Origin: Acrasis kona
Lineage: Eukaryota; Heterolobosea; Eutetramitea; Acrasida; Acrasidae
Assembly (NCBI GenBank): GCA_026419775.2
Contig: JAOPGA020000246.1
Coordinates: 1-29,017, forward strand
Reading direction: 5' to 3'
Length of the DNA stretch: 29,017 bases
The position numbers were made by a program, and so were the translations under genes. A model generated the notes under the pieces. It did not search any database and was not told the DNA's origin. It saw nothing but the letters and a program-made list of their open reading frames with translations. This document shows positions 1-9,345 of this stretch, one piece after another. Each line of letters begins with the position of its first letter. Position 1 is the first letter of the stretch.

Positions 1-124
1 TATGGATTTGGTTCATGCAGTGGTGTTGTGTTGTTTTGTTNTNNTTTCTGTTTGTGTTTTTGTTTTTTGAAGTTGTCCAATTTATAGAGTTCGAAATAGA
101 AGAAAATTATGAAATTGGACGAGC

Positions 125-445
125 ACGTAACGGATTTTTTTCCCTCGCATTACAATGACAACTTTGACTTTTCGACATGTCAATTTTGAGTTTGACACAA
201 AGAATAAAACATGTGTTTGTTACTTGCAGAATAAGGAAATTGATAGTGGTGGATAGTCTCATGAAAAAAGATCGGAACTTTGAGAAGTATAGAAAAACAC
301 TAAAGAGCAAATAAACTTCCGGAAGTTTGAATTTTTGACAACAGAATTGACAACTTTAGAAATCCTCTCAAAGACATACCTTTCGCATAACGATAATTAA
401 CAATTCTAACTTGGCCGTCTGTAGGGAAGATTAGATAATCCATTT
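125..445 (-). pseudogene. Exon fragments: 'FPTDGQVRIVNYRYAKG' and 'NAREKNPLRA' pieces, copy A
   Basis: Minus-strand reading gives a peptide ending at a possible donor (gtatgtc, 379 downwards), followed about 150 nt later by an ORF containing 'MSKSQSCHCNAREKNPLRA' and a stop near 107. The same two pieces in the same order recur at 11780-12200 and 26703-27030. The matching B exon is more complete. I do not recognise the protein. Block A has lost sequence upstream of this piece compared with B, and frames are broken, so this copy is called a fragment. Confidence 0.4.
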
Positions 446-885
446 AATCATCAATAGATGATTCCTATGGATGACTACACACTACTTTGAGTTCATGATA
501 CCTTTTATGCTGCAAGTAAGACATATTTGATTAGCCATCAACTTCAAGATATTTAAGAACAAGATGTATTGAAGAACAACAAGCATCATTTAATAAGACC
601 ACGTGTAGAGATATGCATTGGATTATATTTGGTTGGTCGACGAGAGTATATACATTACGTTTAATTTCCAAGAACATTGCTGTTTGTAGAAAATACTTCG
701 CTAATGAAGTAGTTGGAGTAATCAATTCCTGTTCTAACGCGACTTGAATTCTAGAGGTTCTATTGGTGCCACAAGATATGTAATGTCAGACTTATTCGAA
801 ATTGCGCGCATTTTTCAAACTCTAAAAAGCTGAGAATGGTTTTATATAAAACATTTATTATGATACATGCGTGTTGAACAGCAGC

Positions 886-1122
886 TCATATTGTAGCTTT
901 TAATCTTGTTTCAAGTCTGTTCTTTGAAAGCCTTTTGCCTTTTAGTCTTTGTACAGGTTTGTTCACATTCCCATTAAATAGCGTGTCGGCATAGTTGTAA
1001 TCCTTTCTCCTTCTTGTTCCTGCCACGACATTATTAAGGTCAACGTTTGATTTGATTTGTTTGGTCTGGTCAGCTGGTTTCTTTATCCATTCTGTTCTTG
1101 TTGTTTCTTTTGTGTACTTCAT
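886..1122 (-). CDS. Conserved basic C-terminal exon, intact copy
   Basis: Open minus-strand frame of 78 codons with ATG, very basic, containing 'AGTRRRKDYNYADTLFNG' and ending 'KNRLETRLKATI' before TGA. The same peptide is legible in four other places (6866-7086, 12551-12780, 16276-16495, and the tail only at 27465-27520). Three of those carry a frameshift or stop and the last is truncated, while this copy is intact. Conservation at protein level with the stop in the same place argues for a real 3' exon. Sequence upstream (minus strand) holds a candidate acceptor, CTGTTCCACAG, near 1200, so an upstream exon is possible. I do not recognise the family. The basic composition would suit a nucleic-acid-binding or nuclear protein, which is inference only. 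Confidence 0.5.
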   Translation of the reverse strand: MKYTKETTRTEWIKKPADQTKQIKSNVDLNNVVAGTRRRKDYNYADTLFNGNVNKPVQRLKGKRLSKNRLETRLKATI

Positions 1123-2666
1123 ATTGTTGTATTGTTGTTTTTTTCGACGAACCGAATTTTACATGTCATTTTTATACTTATTCCTACTTTTTCAACAGTT
1201 CTGTGGAACAGAAAGGAGAGGTTGAGTTATATAAAATTAGAAAGTAAGTTTACAAATTGAGTCAACGTTCGTTCATAGTGATTGTGTGATCCCCTTCAGT
1301 TGCAATCANGACATTATTCGGATGTTGAGAAAGAGTGATGGAAATCAGAAGTTTTGATAAATGCAAATTTTATTACGTACAGATTTGAATCAGTTAGTAT
1401 CCGCTAGACGTCTGTATTTTGACATTAAAAATCAAAAGTCAACGGTCATGGTTGCCTCATAGTATTTACACCAATGAGTCTAAAAGTATAATTCAATCCA
1501 CACTCCTCTTGCGGCATCATTAAAATGTTGCATCCATCGCATAATGTTCTTCTGCCTGTACTCTTCCATTTAAACGTTCAAAGTATCTTGTAACAAATCT
1601 CTTGAGATGTGCTGTCGTTCCTTCATGTTGACAAAATGATTTAAATGTAAGGGGATGACTTGTAATTGTGCTGATCCAATCCCAAAACTGTTGATGGTCA
1701 AAGTTTTTTCCTTGATTGAAAGTTGTAAGATTGTTGGTTTGATTGTTATCCTCATGTTGTCACGCCTATTCGTTACATCATTAGAAAAAGTAATAATAAG
1801 GTACTTACGGCATGCCCATGATGGCGATGAAGATTCTTTGCATAGAATCGTCGGTCATGGAGCTCTAGATTTTGCCTTTGGCAAATGTATAGGAGGATCA
1901 ATGTTTTTCAATGTTGGGTGTGGAGGTGTAAATGTGGTTGATTCCATTCATGTTGAAAAAGGCATCCATCTTACCAGACTCTTCGCTCGTTAGTGAAANG
2001 AAAACAAAATTTTACTTACGTTTGAGATGGCATGTAATGTATAAAGATTACTGCCATACTCTGCAGAAAGTGGGTTGGTGGCGAATGAATTTAATGGTAG
2101 GAACCAGGACGAACATGTGGATCATGGTGTGGCGGAATTTGTTGCTCTTGTTTGGTTGACTCAGTGTATGTGTGGATCGTTCCTTCGTGACTCAATGTAT
2201 GTGATCCATTACTCAAAGTGATCTTTCTTGTAAAACTATTGTTCCTCAAAGTTTTCTCCTTGATTGAAAGTTGTAAGATGGATTGATTGTTATCAACAAG
2301 ACTATTCGTTACATTAGAAAAAGTAANATTAAGGTACTTACACCAAATGCCGGTGATGAGAACACTCTTAGGTAGAATTGTCGGCCGTGGAGCTCTACAT
2401 TTTTCTCAATAAAGAGGGACTTTGCGTAGGAGAATCAATCATACATGATCCATTATCATCAATGTTGATTCCATTCATGTTAAAAAAGTTATCCATCTGC
2501 CAGACATTAAAGAAATGAAAATACAATTTTACTTACATTTGGTATGACACGTAATGTGTATGGTATTACATACTCTGTGGAGAGTAGGTTGGTAACGAAA
2601 TGGGATTAATGGGAGGAACAAGAACATCTCAGGAACATGCTGGATCGAATCTGTTATAGGTCTTGG

Positions 2667-2930
2667 TTAACGATGGAAGTGTTTGTCATGATTATAATTG
2701 TTTGTTCCTTCATGGGATTGATTGTTGTTAATGTATTTGTTAATGTCTATGTGAGACAATGCTCTCGGTTTCGTGAATGAAATGGTAATTTCGCGGTCAG
2801 TGGGTTTGCGACATCTCTTGGTTCTTTGTAATCTTGACCCATGATTACAAAGAAACCTTCTGTAGTGTGACGTTGGAAAATGCAGGACAGTTTGACACGC
2901 TTTAACGTAGAATGGGCTTGTGGATGGGAA
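2667..2930 (-). pseudogene. Conserved family exon ('FYVKACQ...RKPTDREITISFTKP'), copy A
   Basis: Minus-strand open stretch of 87 codons with no ATG at its head, containing 'PSTSPFYVKACQ', 'RRFLCNHG' and 'KPTDREITISFTKP', and ending at TAA. Recognisable counterparts sit in B ('KPIDPEIIISPTKP', about 14379-14550), C ('KPNDGEITLSPTKP', about 27710-27830, frameshifted), D ('PSTHPFYVRA' and 'FLCEHNGPRDV', about 8840-9010) and D' (about 24150-24300, frameshifted). Conservation follows codon frame across these copies. Just upstream, one extra C relative to B and D breaks the join to the preceding peptide 'GKSDDIF', so this copy is probably dead. The family is unknown to me. Confidence 0.45.
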
Positions 2931-3579
2931 TCATACGATAAGGTTCGATGTAAATGTAGGTATGTCCTCGTTGAATGTTGTGATGGTTGGAAGGGTGCGT
3001 GTTGAAAATGTCATCCGATTTGCCAGACTCTACGCACCATTAGTGAAATGAAAATGCATTTACTTACGTTTGAGATGTAATGTGCAAAGGCTATTGCTCA
3101 TACTCAGTTGGCGGCGACATTTGATTAATTGGAGAAAATACTCTTGGGGTTGGTGACGTAATGGAATTAATGGGAACCAGAATGTCTCAGGACGACCATG
3201 TTGGATTAATCTTTTGTAGCCTTGCGGAGTTTGATGTTGATCTTATTGCAAGTGATTATATGAGTAATGGCTTTTAATGCATTCTGGAAATGTTGTGGCG
3301 GGTAGTGTGTTTGTTGATCTTGTGATTGTTTGTTGCAGAAGTGATTAATGTATCCGCTTGTGATAATGTATGTTTGATCTTACGTATGGGTGATATATGT
3401 TGGTATGCTCAGATTTGAAATGTTGTGCGGCGTGGTGATGTTACGTCGGTGTTTCGTTTGTTGTAATATGTTATTGTTCAAAAGTATTTGATGAGTACTT
3501 GTGCGGAGCAATGTTGGATTGATCATATGTCTGCTGCTGTCTGGTAAAGAAGAACTCTGGATTGGATCGTTGAAATATG

Positions 3580-3943
3580 TCACGGTCGTGATGCGTTAAT
3601 GTAATTTATTAGCGTGTTGTGTGGACAACGTTGGGAATTAAATGCTCTGGATGTGTTTGTGTTGTGTTTGTCTGATGCTCTACTTGTTGTATCTGTGCGA
3701 AACAATGTTGGATTGATTGTTTTTTTGTTGATGTTGTTTGTGTGGACAATGTTGTGACGTGTGTTGGTGTTGATATCTGTTGATGGTATCTGTAAAATGT
3801 ACTTTGTTCTCGCCGTTGTACTTTCTAGCTTGAAGAAGGACTTTGGATCGGACTCTGTACTTGTGAACCATTCTCTCTTGTACTTTGGATAAGCAGATAA
3901 CAATNCGAAACGGTACCGCAGCGACAGTAGACGTTATTCCCAA
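3580..3943 (-). pseudogene. Asn/Thr/His-rich gene-start fragment, copy A
   Basis: Two overlapping minus-strand frames. One starts with ATG at 3903 and contains 'FTSTESDPKSFFKLESTTAR' followed by a long Asn/Thr/His-rich low-complexity stretch (107 codons). The block B counterpart (15399-15608) opens 'MLSAWGFTSTESDPKSLFK' but diverges by indels and a stop after about 70 codons. The ATG lies directly downstream of the 240-bp patch that is nearly identical between A and B, which could be its promoter or 5' leader. The low-complexity part may be intronic or spurious. No recognised domain. Confidence 0.3.
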
Positions 3944-4165
3944 ATGGTTTCACATACTACCATCAACAACAGAGAACTACTTTAAAAGTTTTCATCTCCA
4001 ATTGTCAAACGGAAAAGACAGGACCATCAAAAGTGTAGTGAGCACTTCTAACGAGACCCCTCACACGCCCACCAAGTAACCCCACTACAAGTTAACAAGA
4101 TGAGAACATGAGGTACTCTGCCTAAACCTACGTCACCTAGCTGCCCATCAAAAAGCAACCGGCGA
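3925..4165. repeat. Highly conserved patch shared with 15627-15868
   Basis: About 240 bp nearly identical to 15627-15868. I count only a handful of substitutions and no length change, for example ccatcaacaacagag against ctatcaacaacggag. The flanks in the same blocks differ by frequent indels. The right edge at 'aaaagcaaccggcga' is abrupt: A continues with about 2 kb unique to it and B with other sequence. It may be a functional element (promoter, RNA or other), a recent gene-conversion tract, or part of a younger repeat. Confidence 0.6.
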
Positions 4166-4600
4166 CGCTGAGTGGGATTGAAATGACGAAGTGAAGCATG
4201 TAGAGAACTTTCATGCCCCGGACAACAACTCTACCACACATATGGAACAGAAGAGAATAAGACGTCGACTGTTACCCCCGAAGGATGTGTGGCGTTCTAA
4301 GCGTTGACTTTTACAACATCCCCCACCAAACTGCGGATTTCGAATCCATGTGCATCCTGTGACAGTATGACCTCCCCTTCCAGTTATATGTTATGTCGTA
4401 GGTGCCCGCAATGGACATCCATAACTGGTTTGATTGCTGATTTGTTCTCACAACACGAAGTGTGTGAGTGGTTTGCCGTTACACCAATCCGGCAGATCAG
4501 GGCAAACCTATCAGGCACATTGCTGTGCATCGAACGGTCTTTACTTCTCATTGTCAACAGGGCACAGAGGGAAACGCTATTGTTAACCTAAAGCAAATGT
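4166..4600. other. A-only, more GC-rich sequence left of the TIR element
   Basis: This stretch has no counterpart in block B and is visibly richer in G and C than its surroundings. A plus-strand open frame (4304-4591, 95 codons) and a partly open minus-strand frame overlap, and I cannot choose between them. The plus-strand frame contains 'CASCDSMTSPSSYMLCRRCP', with Cys pairs that could suggest a zinc-binding fold, but nothing else supports this. No RNA gene was found. Confidence 0.3.
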
Positions 4601-5547
4601 ACGTGGGTAAAAACCAAACTAAACCAAACCAAGCCAACTGAACCTAAAAGGTTTTTACCACACAGGAGAATATGTCCTGTTGTACGATGCGATGAGTGTA
4701 ACAAATGAAAGTGCGACAATATGAACTTTTAGTTACGTTACCTTGATTGTGCAACAGCTGACTTCGCGAAGATGTGCAGAAACACCGACCGACTGTACAA
4801 CATGTATAGCATCAATCTTTGGCAGTGAGTAACCTGGTTTAATGCCTTTATGCACAACCTTCTTCGCCAATCCGGCGGAATCAGGTTCAAATGTGTGTTT
4901 CGTAAGGTATCTGAGAAAGTTTGTCAATGTCAAGATAAAGTGGGTTACTTACCTTCTTTATAGGGTGTACTTGTCTGTTGTGGTCTCAAATAGCATACGG
5001 CATGGTTCTCAACGGCAGAGTATGTGCGGCATGGATGCTTCTTGCATTTTAGGATGTCTCCTGATGTCTTTGTTTTAGATTTTGTTTTATTCAATTTTTT
5101 TCCTTTATCGGATTTTATACTTGACCGTTACAAAAATAATTAGTATGTTGGTTGACCACCACCTACACAATCATGTTGAAGTGAGATATTCAGATTTACA
5201 ATGCGTGTACAACCATTCGGAAGACTTATACCTTTTTGAATCAAGACCTTATCACCTTTATTGATGAAAATATCATAAAAATACATTTTATTCATAATGA
5301 TGTTGACCGAATGCGACATTTTTAGACGTCGCACGTTATCAGCCACGGTATTCAAATTATTAATCGATTTAGAGGGATGTTGTGTTGGAATTCAAAAAAG
5401 ATGTCATAATATGAGAAAATGCTCAAGTTTATTGAAAAAGAATGCGGAATACTATAAAGTACTTTATGCGGAACTAGTTGTGGACAGTTCGTGTTTCCAG
5501 TTAATGCTACATTTCTGTGAAAGTCAATAAACATTTTTTACCCACGT
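4601..5547. mobile_element. Putative 947-bp DNA transposon with TIRs and a flanking 6-bp duplication
   Basis: The interval starts with ACGTGGGTAAAAA (4601-4613) and ends with its exact reverse complement TTTTTACCCACGT (5535-5547). Both sides are flanked by the direct repeat AAATGT (4595-4600 and 5548-5553), which fits a 6-bp target-site duplication. It lies in the part of block A that block B lacks. A second inverted pair, GGTAAAAACC / GGTTTTTACC (4606-4615 / 4650-4659), makes a subterminal hairpin at the left end. The interior holds a minus-strand spliced reading frame. The superfamily is not assigned: no DDE triad was identified, and at this length it may be non-autonomous or carry an unrelated gene. 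Confidence 0.6.
4655..5355 (-). CDS. Spliced ORF inside the TIR element, function unknown
   Basis: By-eye splicing gives a continuous minus-strand frame. An exon ending at 4953 contains 'KTSGDILKCKKHPCRTYSAV'. After a 42-nt intron (4952-4911, gtaagt..ctcag) comes an exon at 4910-4742 with 'LNLIPPDWRRRLCIKALNQ'. After a 65-nt intron (4741-4677, gtaacg..aacag) a short exon ends 'TYSPVW' and TAA at 4655. Phases agree at both joins. Upstream, an open stretch from 5355 ('MNTVADNVRRLKMSHSVN') probably joins through an intron near 5170-5110, but that junction and the true start are unresolved; another frame opens at an ATG abutting the right TIR. Several Cys/His (CKKHPC) and basic residues are visible. 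I do not recognise a transposase or other family. Confidence 0.45.
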
Positions 5548-6180
5548 AAATGTTTCGCTTCGGCCTGTTTAAGGCCGATGAATTATCATCGCAAAATGTA
5601 AAAGGATGTGGCCGTCAACTTGAAATCGAAAATGTGGCCATCCTTGTATTGCATCCTTGATGATTAGGTTGCTCATTGATGTCAATAAATAATGAACAAA
5701 AGCATTAAGTATCATTAATAAGAATCAAGTGATTTAATTGTCAAATGTTAAAACTGTCATCCTGACTGTGCCGTCGGAGGTAGATATTAACACTTTATTA
5801 TTGTATACGAAGAGGTGACTTATCAAACCAGTATGTCTATCCAACTGACCTACACACTCTCCGACCGTGTTCAAACCTTTGACAGTTAAAATCTCCAATC
5901 AATATAAATTTAATTAAATTAAACACATATTTTACTGTCACCAGAAACTTGTGTTACTCTTTTAGTAGCTTTTATTCTCTTATTCCTGCCCACAGTTTCA
6001 TGGTTTTGCGCTCATTTAATAACACACTTTCGCTGGACTTAATCAACAGACGAACACGATACGGTATGGGGACGACTTGTAATTGTGCTGATCCAATCCC
6101 AAAACTGTTGATTGTCAAAGTTTTTCCTTGATTGAAAACTTCCTGTTGTCACGCCTATTCGTAACATTAGAAAAGTAATC
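5548..6180. other. A-only sequence right of the TIR element
   Basis: No convincing gene. A small hairpin, TCGGCCT-gttta-AGGCCGA, lies near 5562-5580. From about 6060 the sequence repeats a module found at 1650-1790 ('ttgtgctgatccaatcccaa'). The remainder is AT-rich and without recognisable structure. Confidence 0.5.
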
Positions 6181-6865
6181 TAGATCTGTTGCTAATTATT
6201 ACAATGAACCTTATCCCATACCAGAGAGAATGTACACATTCCCACCGAACATTCACGCTAGAATTTTAAAAGGCGGAAAAACATCCAGAAGATAATACAG
6301 CAAGAACAAATAAAACTTCCACAACGGAATATCAAAACTTTATAAATTTTCAATTATATCCCTCGCATCGAAGACAAACAAGAAAATTATTACGAAAAAG
6401 AGTACTGAGACTAAATATACGGTTTTAATGTCAAGAGGTGACTGAAAAGCACGAAAACCTAGTTCGCGCATAATTACATTTCTATAGAGTTTGTGGTACT
6501 TTTAATATAAGAAAGGATTTCGCACTTTTCTAAGGGACAAATACACCTCTTTGTGATACTTTTAGTGTAAGTAAGACATTTTACACTCTTCTAATGTAGC
6601 GATAGTTTGAACAACAACAGTCACAAACCATTTCAACAGCATCGGGCTCAATAATTGGAATCGCAATCCTTCAGAAAAGAATAAACATTTATTTACTTTG
6701 CTACAATCAATCCTTTGCAAAATAAATACATAGAAGAATTTAAAAGACAAGTAGTTGGTATTGATTCCATCGTATTTTTATTCTGTACACATATTTAATT
6801 AATACATGTAAAACTATTGTTTTTATTTTTGTTTTAATTATTTATTATGATACGGTAATGTTAAC

Positions 6866-7086
6866 TCAAATTGTTGCTTTCAATCTAGCTTCAAGTCTGT
6901 TCTTCGAAAGCCTTTTGCCTTTCAGTCTTTGTCAGGTTTGTTCACCTTTCCGTTGAATAGAGTGTCCGCATAGTTGTAATCCTTTCTCCTTCTTGTTCCT
7001 GCCACGACATTATTAAGGTCAATGTTTGACTTGATTCGTTTGGTCTGGTCAGCTGGTTTCTTTNTCCATTCTGTTCTTGCTGTGTA
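6866..7086 (-). pseudogene. Basic C-terminal exon, frameshifted copy A2
   Basis: Second copy in block A of the exon at 886-1122. The start of the peptide ('WIKKPADQTKRIKSN', then 'AGTRRRKDYNYAD') is preserved, but one base is missing in the stretch encoding 'NKPVQRLKG' (tttgtcagg here, tttgtacagg in the other copies), which brings an early stop. After the lesion the correct frame resumes to the same 'RLKATI' ending. The isolated N at 7064 lies in this copy. Confidence 0.5.
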
Positions 7087-7399
7087 CTTCATATTGTTGT
7101 TTTTTGAATGTTTGTTTTGGGATACAGATGTTCACATATGGTTTTTATACTTTTCTCCTTCCTACTTTTCTACCGTTCTATGGAACAGACCAAAGGTTGA
7201 GTTCAACAAAATCAAGAAAAATCATTACAAAGTCCATGAATATATGTATGCAGCAGAAACAGGCAAATCACCAAATATCCAAAAACACAGAACAGATACA
7301 TTCAATGATAAGAAAATTTGTTTGTTTTATTATAACACGTAGCAACATCCACTCTCTAATGGCCAGAAGATTTAATTTGGTGCATTTGTAAATGATATC

Positions 7400-7860
7400 T
7401 CGGCAGAGATATGTTCTTCTGTTGTGAATTCGCTTGTGGTTCTTGACATCAATCTTGAATTATTTTTGATTTGACATCTTTGATACCATTTTTCGTTCGT
7501 TTTGAGCAACTCTCCAATCACTTTTACCCCACTTATAAAAATGAATTAATCATGTACTCATTTNCTTGAGCGTCATATACATGTGTACACATTTATAATT
7601 TTATTGAAGGATGTGTATGGTGGTGATTCGAACTCACGGCAACACCATATTGACAAGGTTTTATGAACAAGAGTGACTTGTCTTATGATTGATGGCATAG
7701 CAGAAGGAGAGATAGGCCGTCACGCAATAGCTATAATTGGTGTAAGCACGGAGGGAGGCAGAACATGGCTATTCCTACANAACTGGTGCAAGAAAAAGCA
7801 GTTTGTTGAGGTCAGCGACACTTATTTGAATAGCTGCGATGGTGTGTGTTGTAATGCCTA
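7400..7860. other. Junction region between blocks A and D, no gene seen
   Basis: AT-rich, without a supported gene. A TTCGAA palindrome in GTGATTCGAACTCAC near 7625-7640 resembles a tRNA T-arm, but no acceptor, D or anticodon arms could be fitted on either strand. A plus-strand ORF at 7673-7861 has an ambiguous base and no repeat counterpart or domain. Confidence 0.4.
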
Positions 7861-8123
7861 GTGCTTCGTCAAGTATTTATCTTTTGATTAAAAATCATAA
7901 TTCAAAATCACACAGATGGTGCTAGCATCAAATGTCGATCATGATGTTTGTCTTGATAANTCGCGACCGAAACATTCGTCGGTAAATTAATTCGATCAGA
8001 ATTCATCTATAATTGTGTCCTTACTGATTCTTGAAAATCTCAATCTCCGGATGTGAGCGATCAAATCGCTCTCTTAACGAACCAACACGGTGATAGTTTT
8101 CATCTTGAAGTGCAAATGGGTAA

Positions 8124-8438
8124 TCATAGATTGTAATTCGAGCGGATATTATAACGAGGTGATAACGTTTTCAAAAGTTCTGTTTCGTTTCGGCACTTGT
8201 TGGAGAGGAGGGATGAATGACCTTTTGTTGATGAGGAGCATTCTATGATGCAAAGTTGATTGTCAAAATTGTGATTTTGTAACCGATAATCTCGTCCTTT
8301 GCAATGATTTGGATTTGTTGTCTTGCCTTGTTTGATTGACAGTGCTGATTCAATTGTAATGAATGTAAATGTTTCATCGACTGTGATTGAATCTACTATG
8401 AGCTTGTTGTATTCCGATCCATTCGATCCATCCCACAT
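8124..8438 (-). CDS. Hypothetical exon, 104 codons
   Basis: Open minus-strand frame with ATG, starting 'MWDGSNGSEYNKLIVDSITV' and ending at a stop near 8124. Composition is normal with no low complexity, and it contains three Cys. Block D' (about 23590-23650) keeps the first part, including ATG-TGG and the GGA..AATACAACAAGC stretch, but diverges after that through an insertion. No family is recognised. It may be one exon of the block D gene or a complete small gene. Confidence 0.35.
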   Translation of the reverse strand: MWDGSNGSEYNKLIVDSITVDETFTFITIESALSIKQGKTTNPNHCKGRDYRLQNHNFDNQLCIIECSSSTKGHSSLLSNKCRNETELLKTLSPRYNIRSNYNL

Positions 8439-9075
8439 TGATTCCTCGAGTCCATTCCTATAATGTATCGAATCGTTGGCTTATGGTGCTTTGGCGAGTG
8501 TCGAGGCGAATTTGATCTCCTGTCTCGTAGGTTTGATGTCCACCATTTAATCCGATCAGAACTTGTTCTTGAAAATCTTCATCTCGCGATATGAGCTATC
8601 AAACGGTAAGTGCTAGTTTTCATCTTGATGAACATTCTTGTGCCGAATCTTTCGTTGCTCTGGTTGTGTGAATAATTGTTTGTTTGGGATGATTTCGATC
8701 ATCTTTCCATCGTTGTCGTTGTTCGATTTGAGTTGCTCGCTAGTTGCTCATCTTGGCTGTAACGAGATGATGACGTAGTTCTTTTCGGTCGTTGTTCCCT
8801 CATGGTGATGAAATGATTTAAATTGTACGGTCGATGGGGTTTGAAGATACTTGATGTCGGGATAGCATAACATCTCTTGGTCCATTATGCTCACAAAGAA
8901 ATATCCTTAGCGTGTTGGAAAGGGACAATTCTGGTTGTTGTGAATGACTCGCTCTAACGTAGAATGGGTGTGTAGATGGAGTCACGCAGTACAAAATTTG
9001 ATGTGAATGCAGGTCCTAGTCGAAGTCTTGATAAATGTCGGAAGGTAATGTAGCTGTAAGAGTTGTTGATTCCAT

Positions 9076-9345
9076 TCATGTCGAAAAAACATCCATCTCA
9101 CAGGGCCATGCGGGTTTTGATAATCTACTGGTGAATTTGTGCGTGATGGCTTTTGGTCTAACTTGTAAATGTTTGTTGTGGCGAAGTTTGTTGATTCGGC
9201 ATGGTGTTGCGTTTGTAATAAAGTGTCGTTTGTCGAAAGTATTTTGTTGTTCCATAGTATCCCTCAGGTGTCCGAGCCTCTTGGTCCAATTGCTTTGTGG
9301 TTCTAACTTGTTCTTTGATGAGTACCATTCCCGTATGACGTCAGA
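9076..9345 (-). pseudogene. Family exon, block D copy ('IREWYSSKNKL...MDVF')
   Basis: Minus-strand open stretch of 89 codons with no ATG at its head, reading 'SDVIREWYSSKNKLEPQSN', then 'KRLGHLRDTMEQQNTFDK', 'NKHLQVRPKAIT' and 'EMDVF' before TGA. In D' the pieces 'IREWFSSKNKL' (about 24850-24885) and 'HNKHFQVRLKAITD..EMDDFFDMNGTNN' (24340-24440) are clearly homologous, and block A/B fragments also end in 'KMDAFFNMNG'-like peptides. Relative to D' one T is lost in the run before 'DMNG', which causes the stop. Highly charged; function unknown. Confidence 0.45.

Larger units (their letters stand above)
1..7400. repeat. Duplicated block A (minus-strand gene-fragment array)
   Basis: Large diverged repeat sharing long collinear stretches with 11681-16600 (block B) and a shorter stretch with 26590-27835 (block C). 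Landmarks are the opening 'tatggatttggttcatgcag', a CDS-like piece at 886-1122, an intron/exon ladder at 1650-3960 and a conserved patch at 3925-4165. Copies differ by many small indels as well as substitutions. On the minus strand GTAAGT donors followed by short AT-rich stretches with CTAAC-like boxes and AG recur, for example at 2024 down to about 1986. Modules also repeat inside the block: the stretch at about 1650-1800 reappears at about 2250-2340 and 6060-6180. Block A has about 2 kb (4166-6180) that B lacks. The block is read as decaying multi-exon gene copies, though fast-evolving but expressed copies are not excluded. Confidence 0.75.

Noticed and set aside
4330-4360. Possible tRNA B-box at GCGGATTTCGAATCC
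   Set aside because: Only three T-stem pairs form and no 5' half of a cloverleaf is present.
7610-7660. tRNA-like T-arm (GTGATTCGAACTCAC) near 7630
   Set aside because: The TTCGAA palindrome gives a stem on both strands, but no matching acceptor stem, D-arm or anticodon arm is found at the right distance on either strand.
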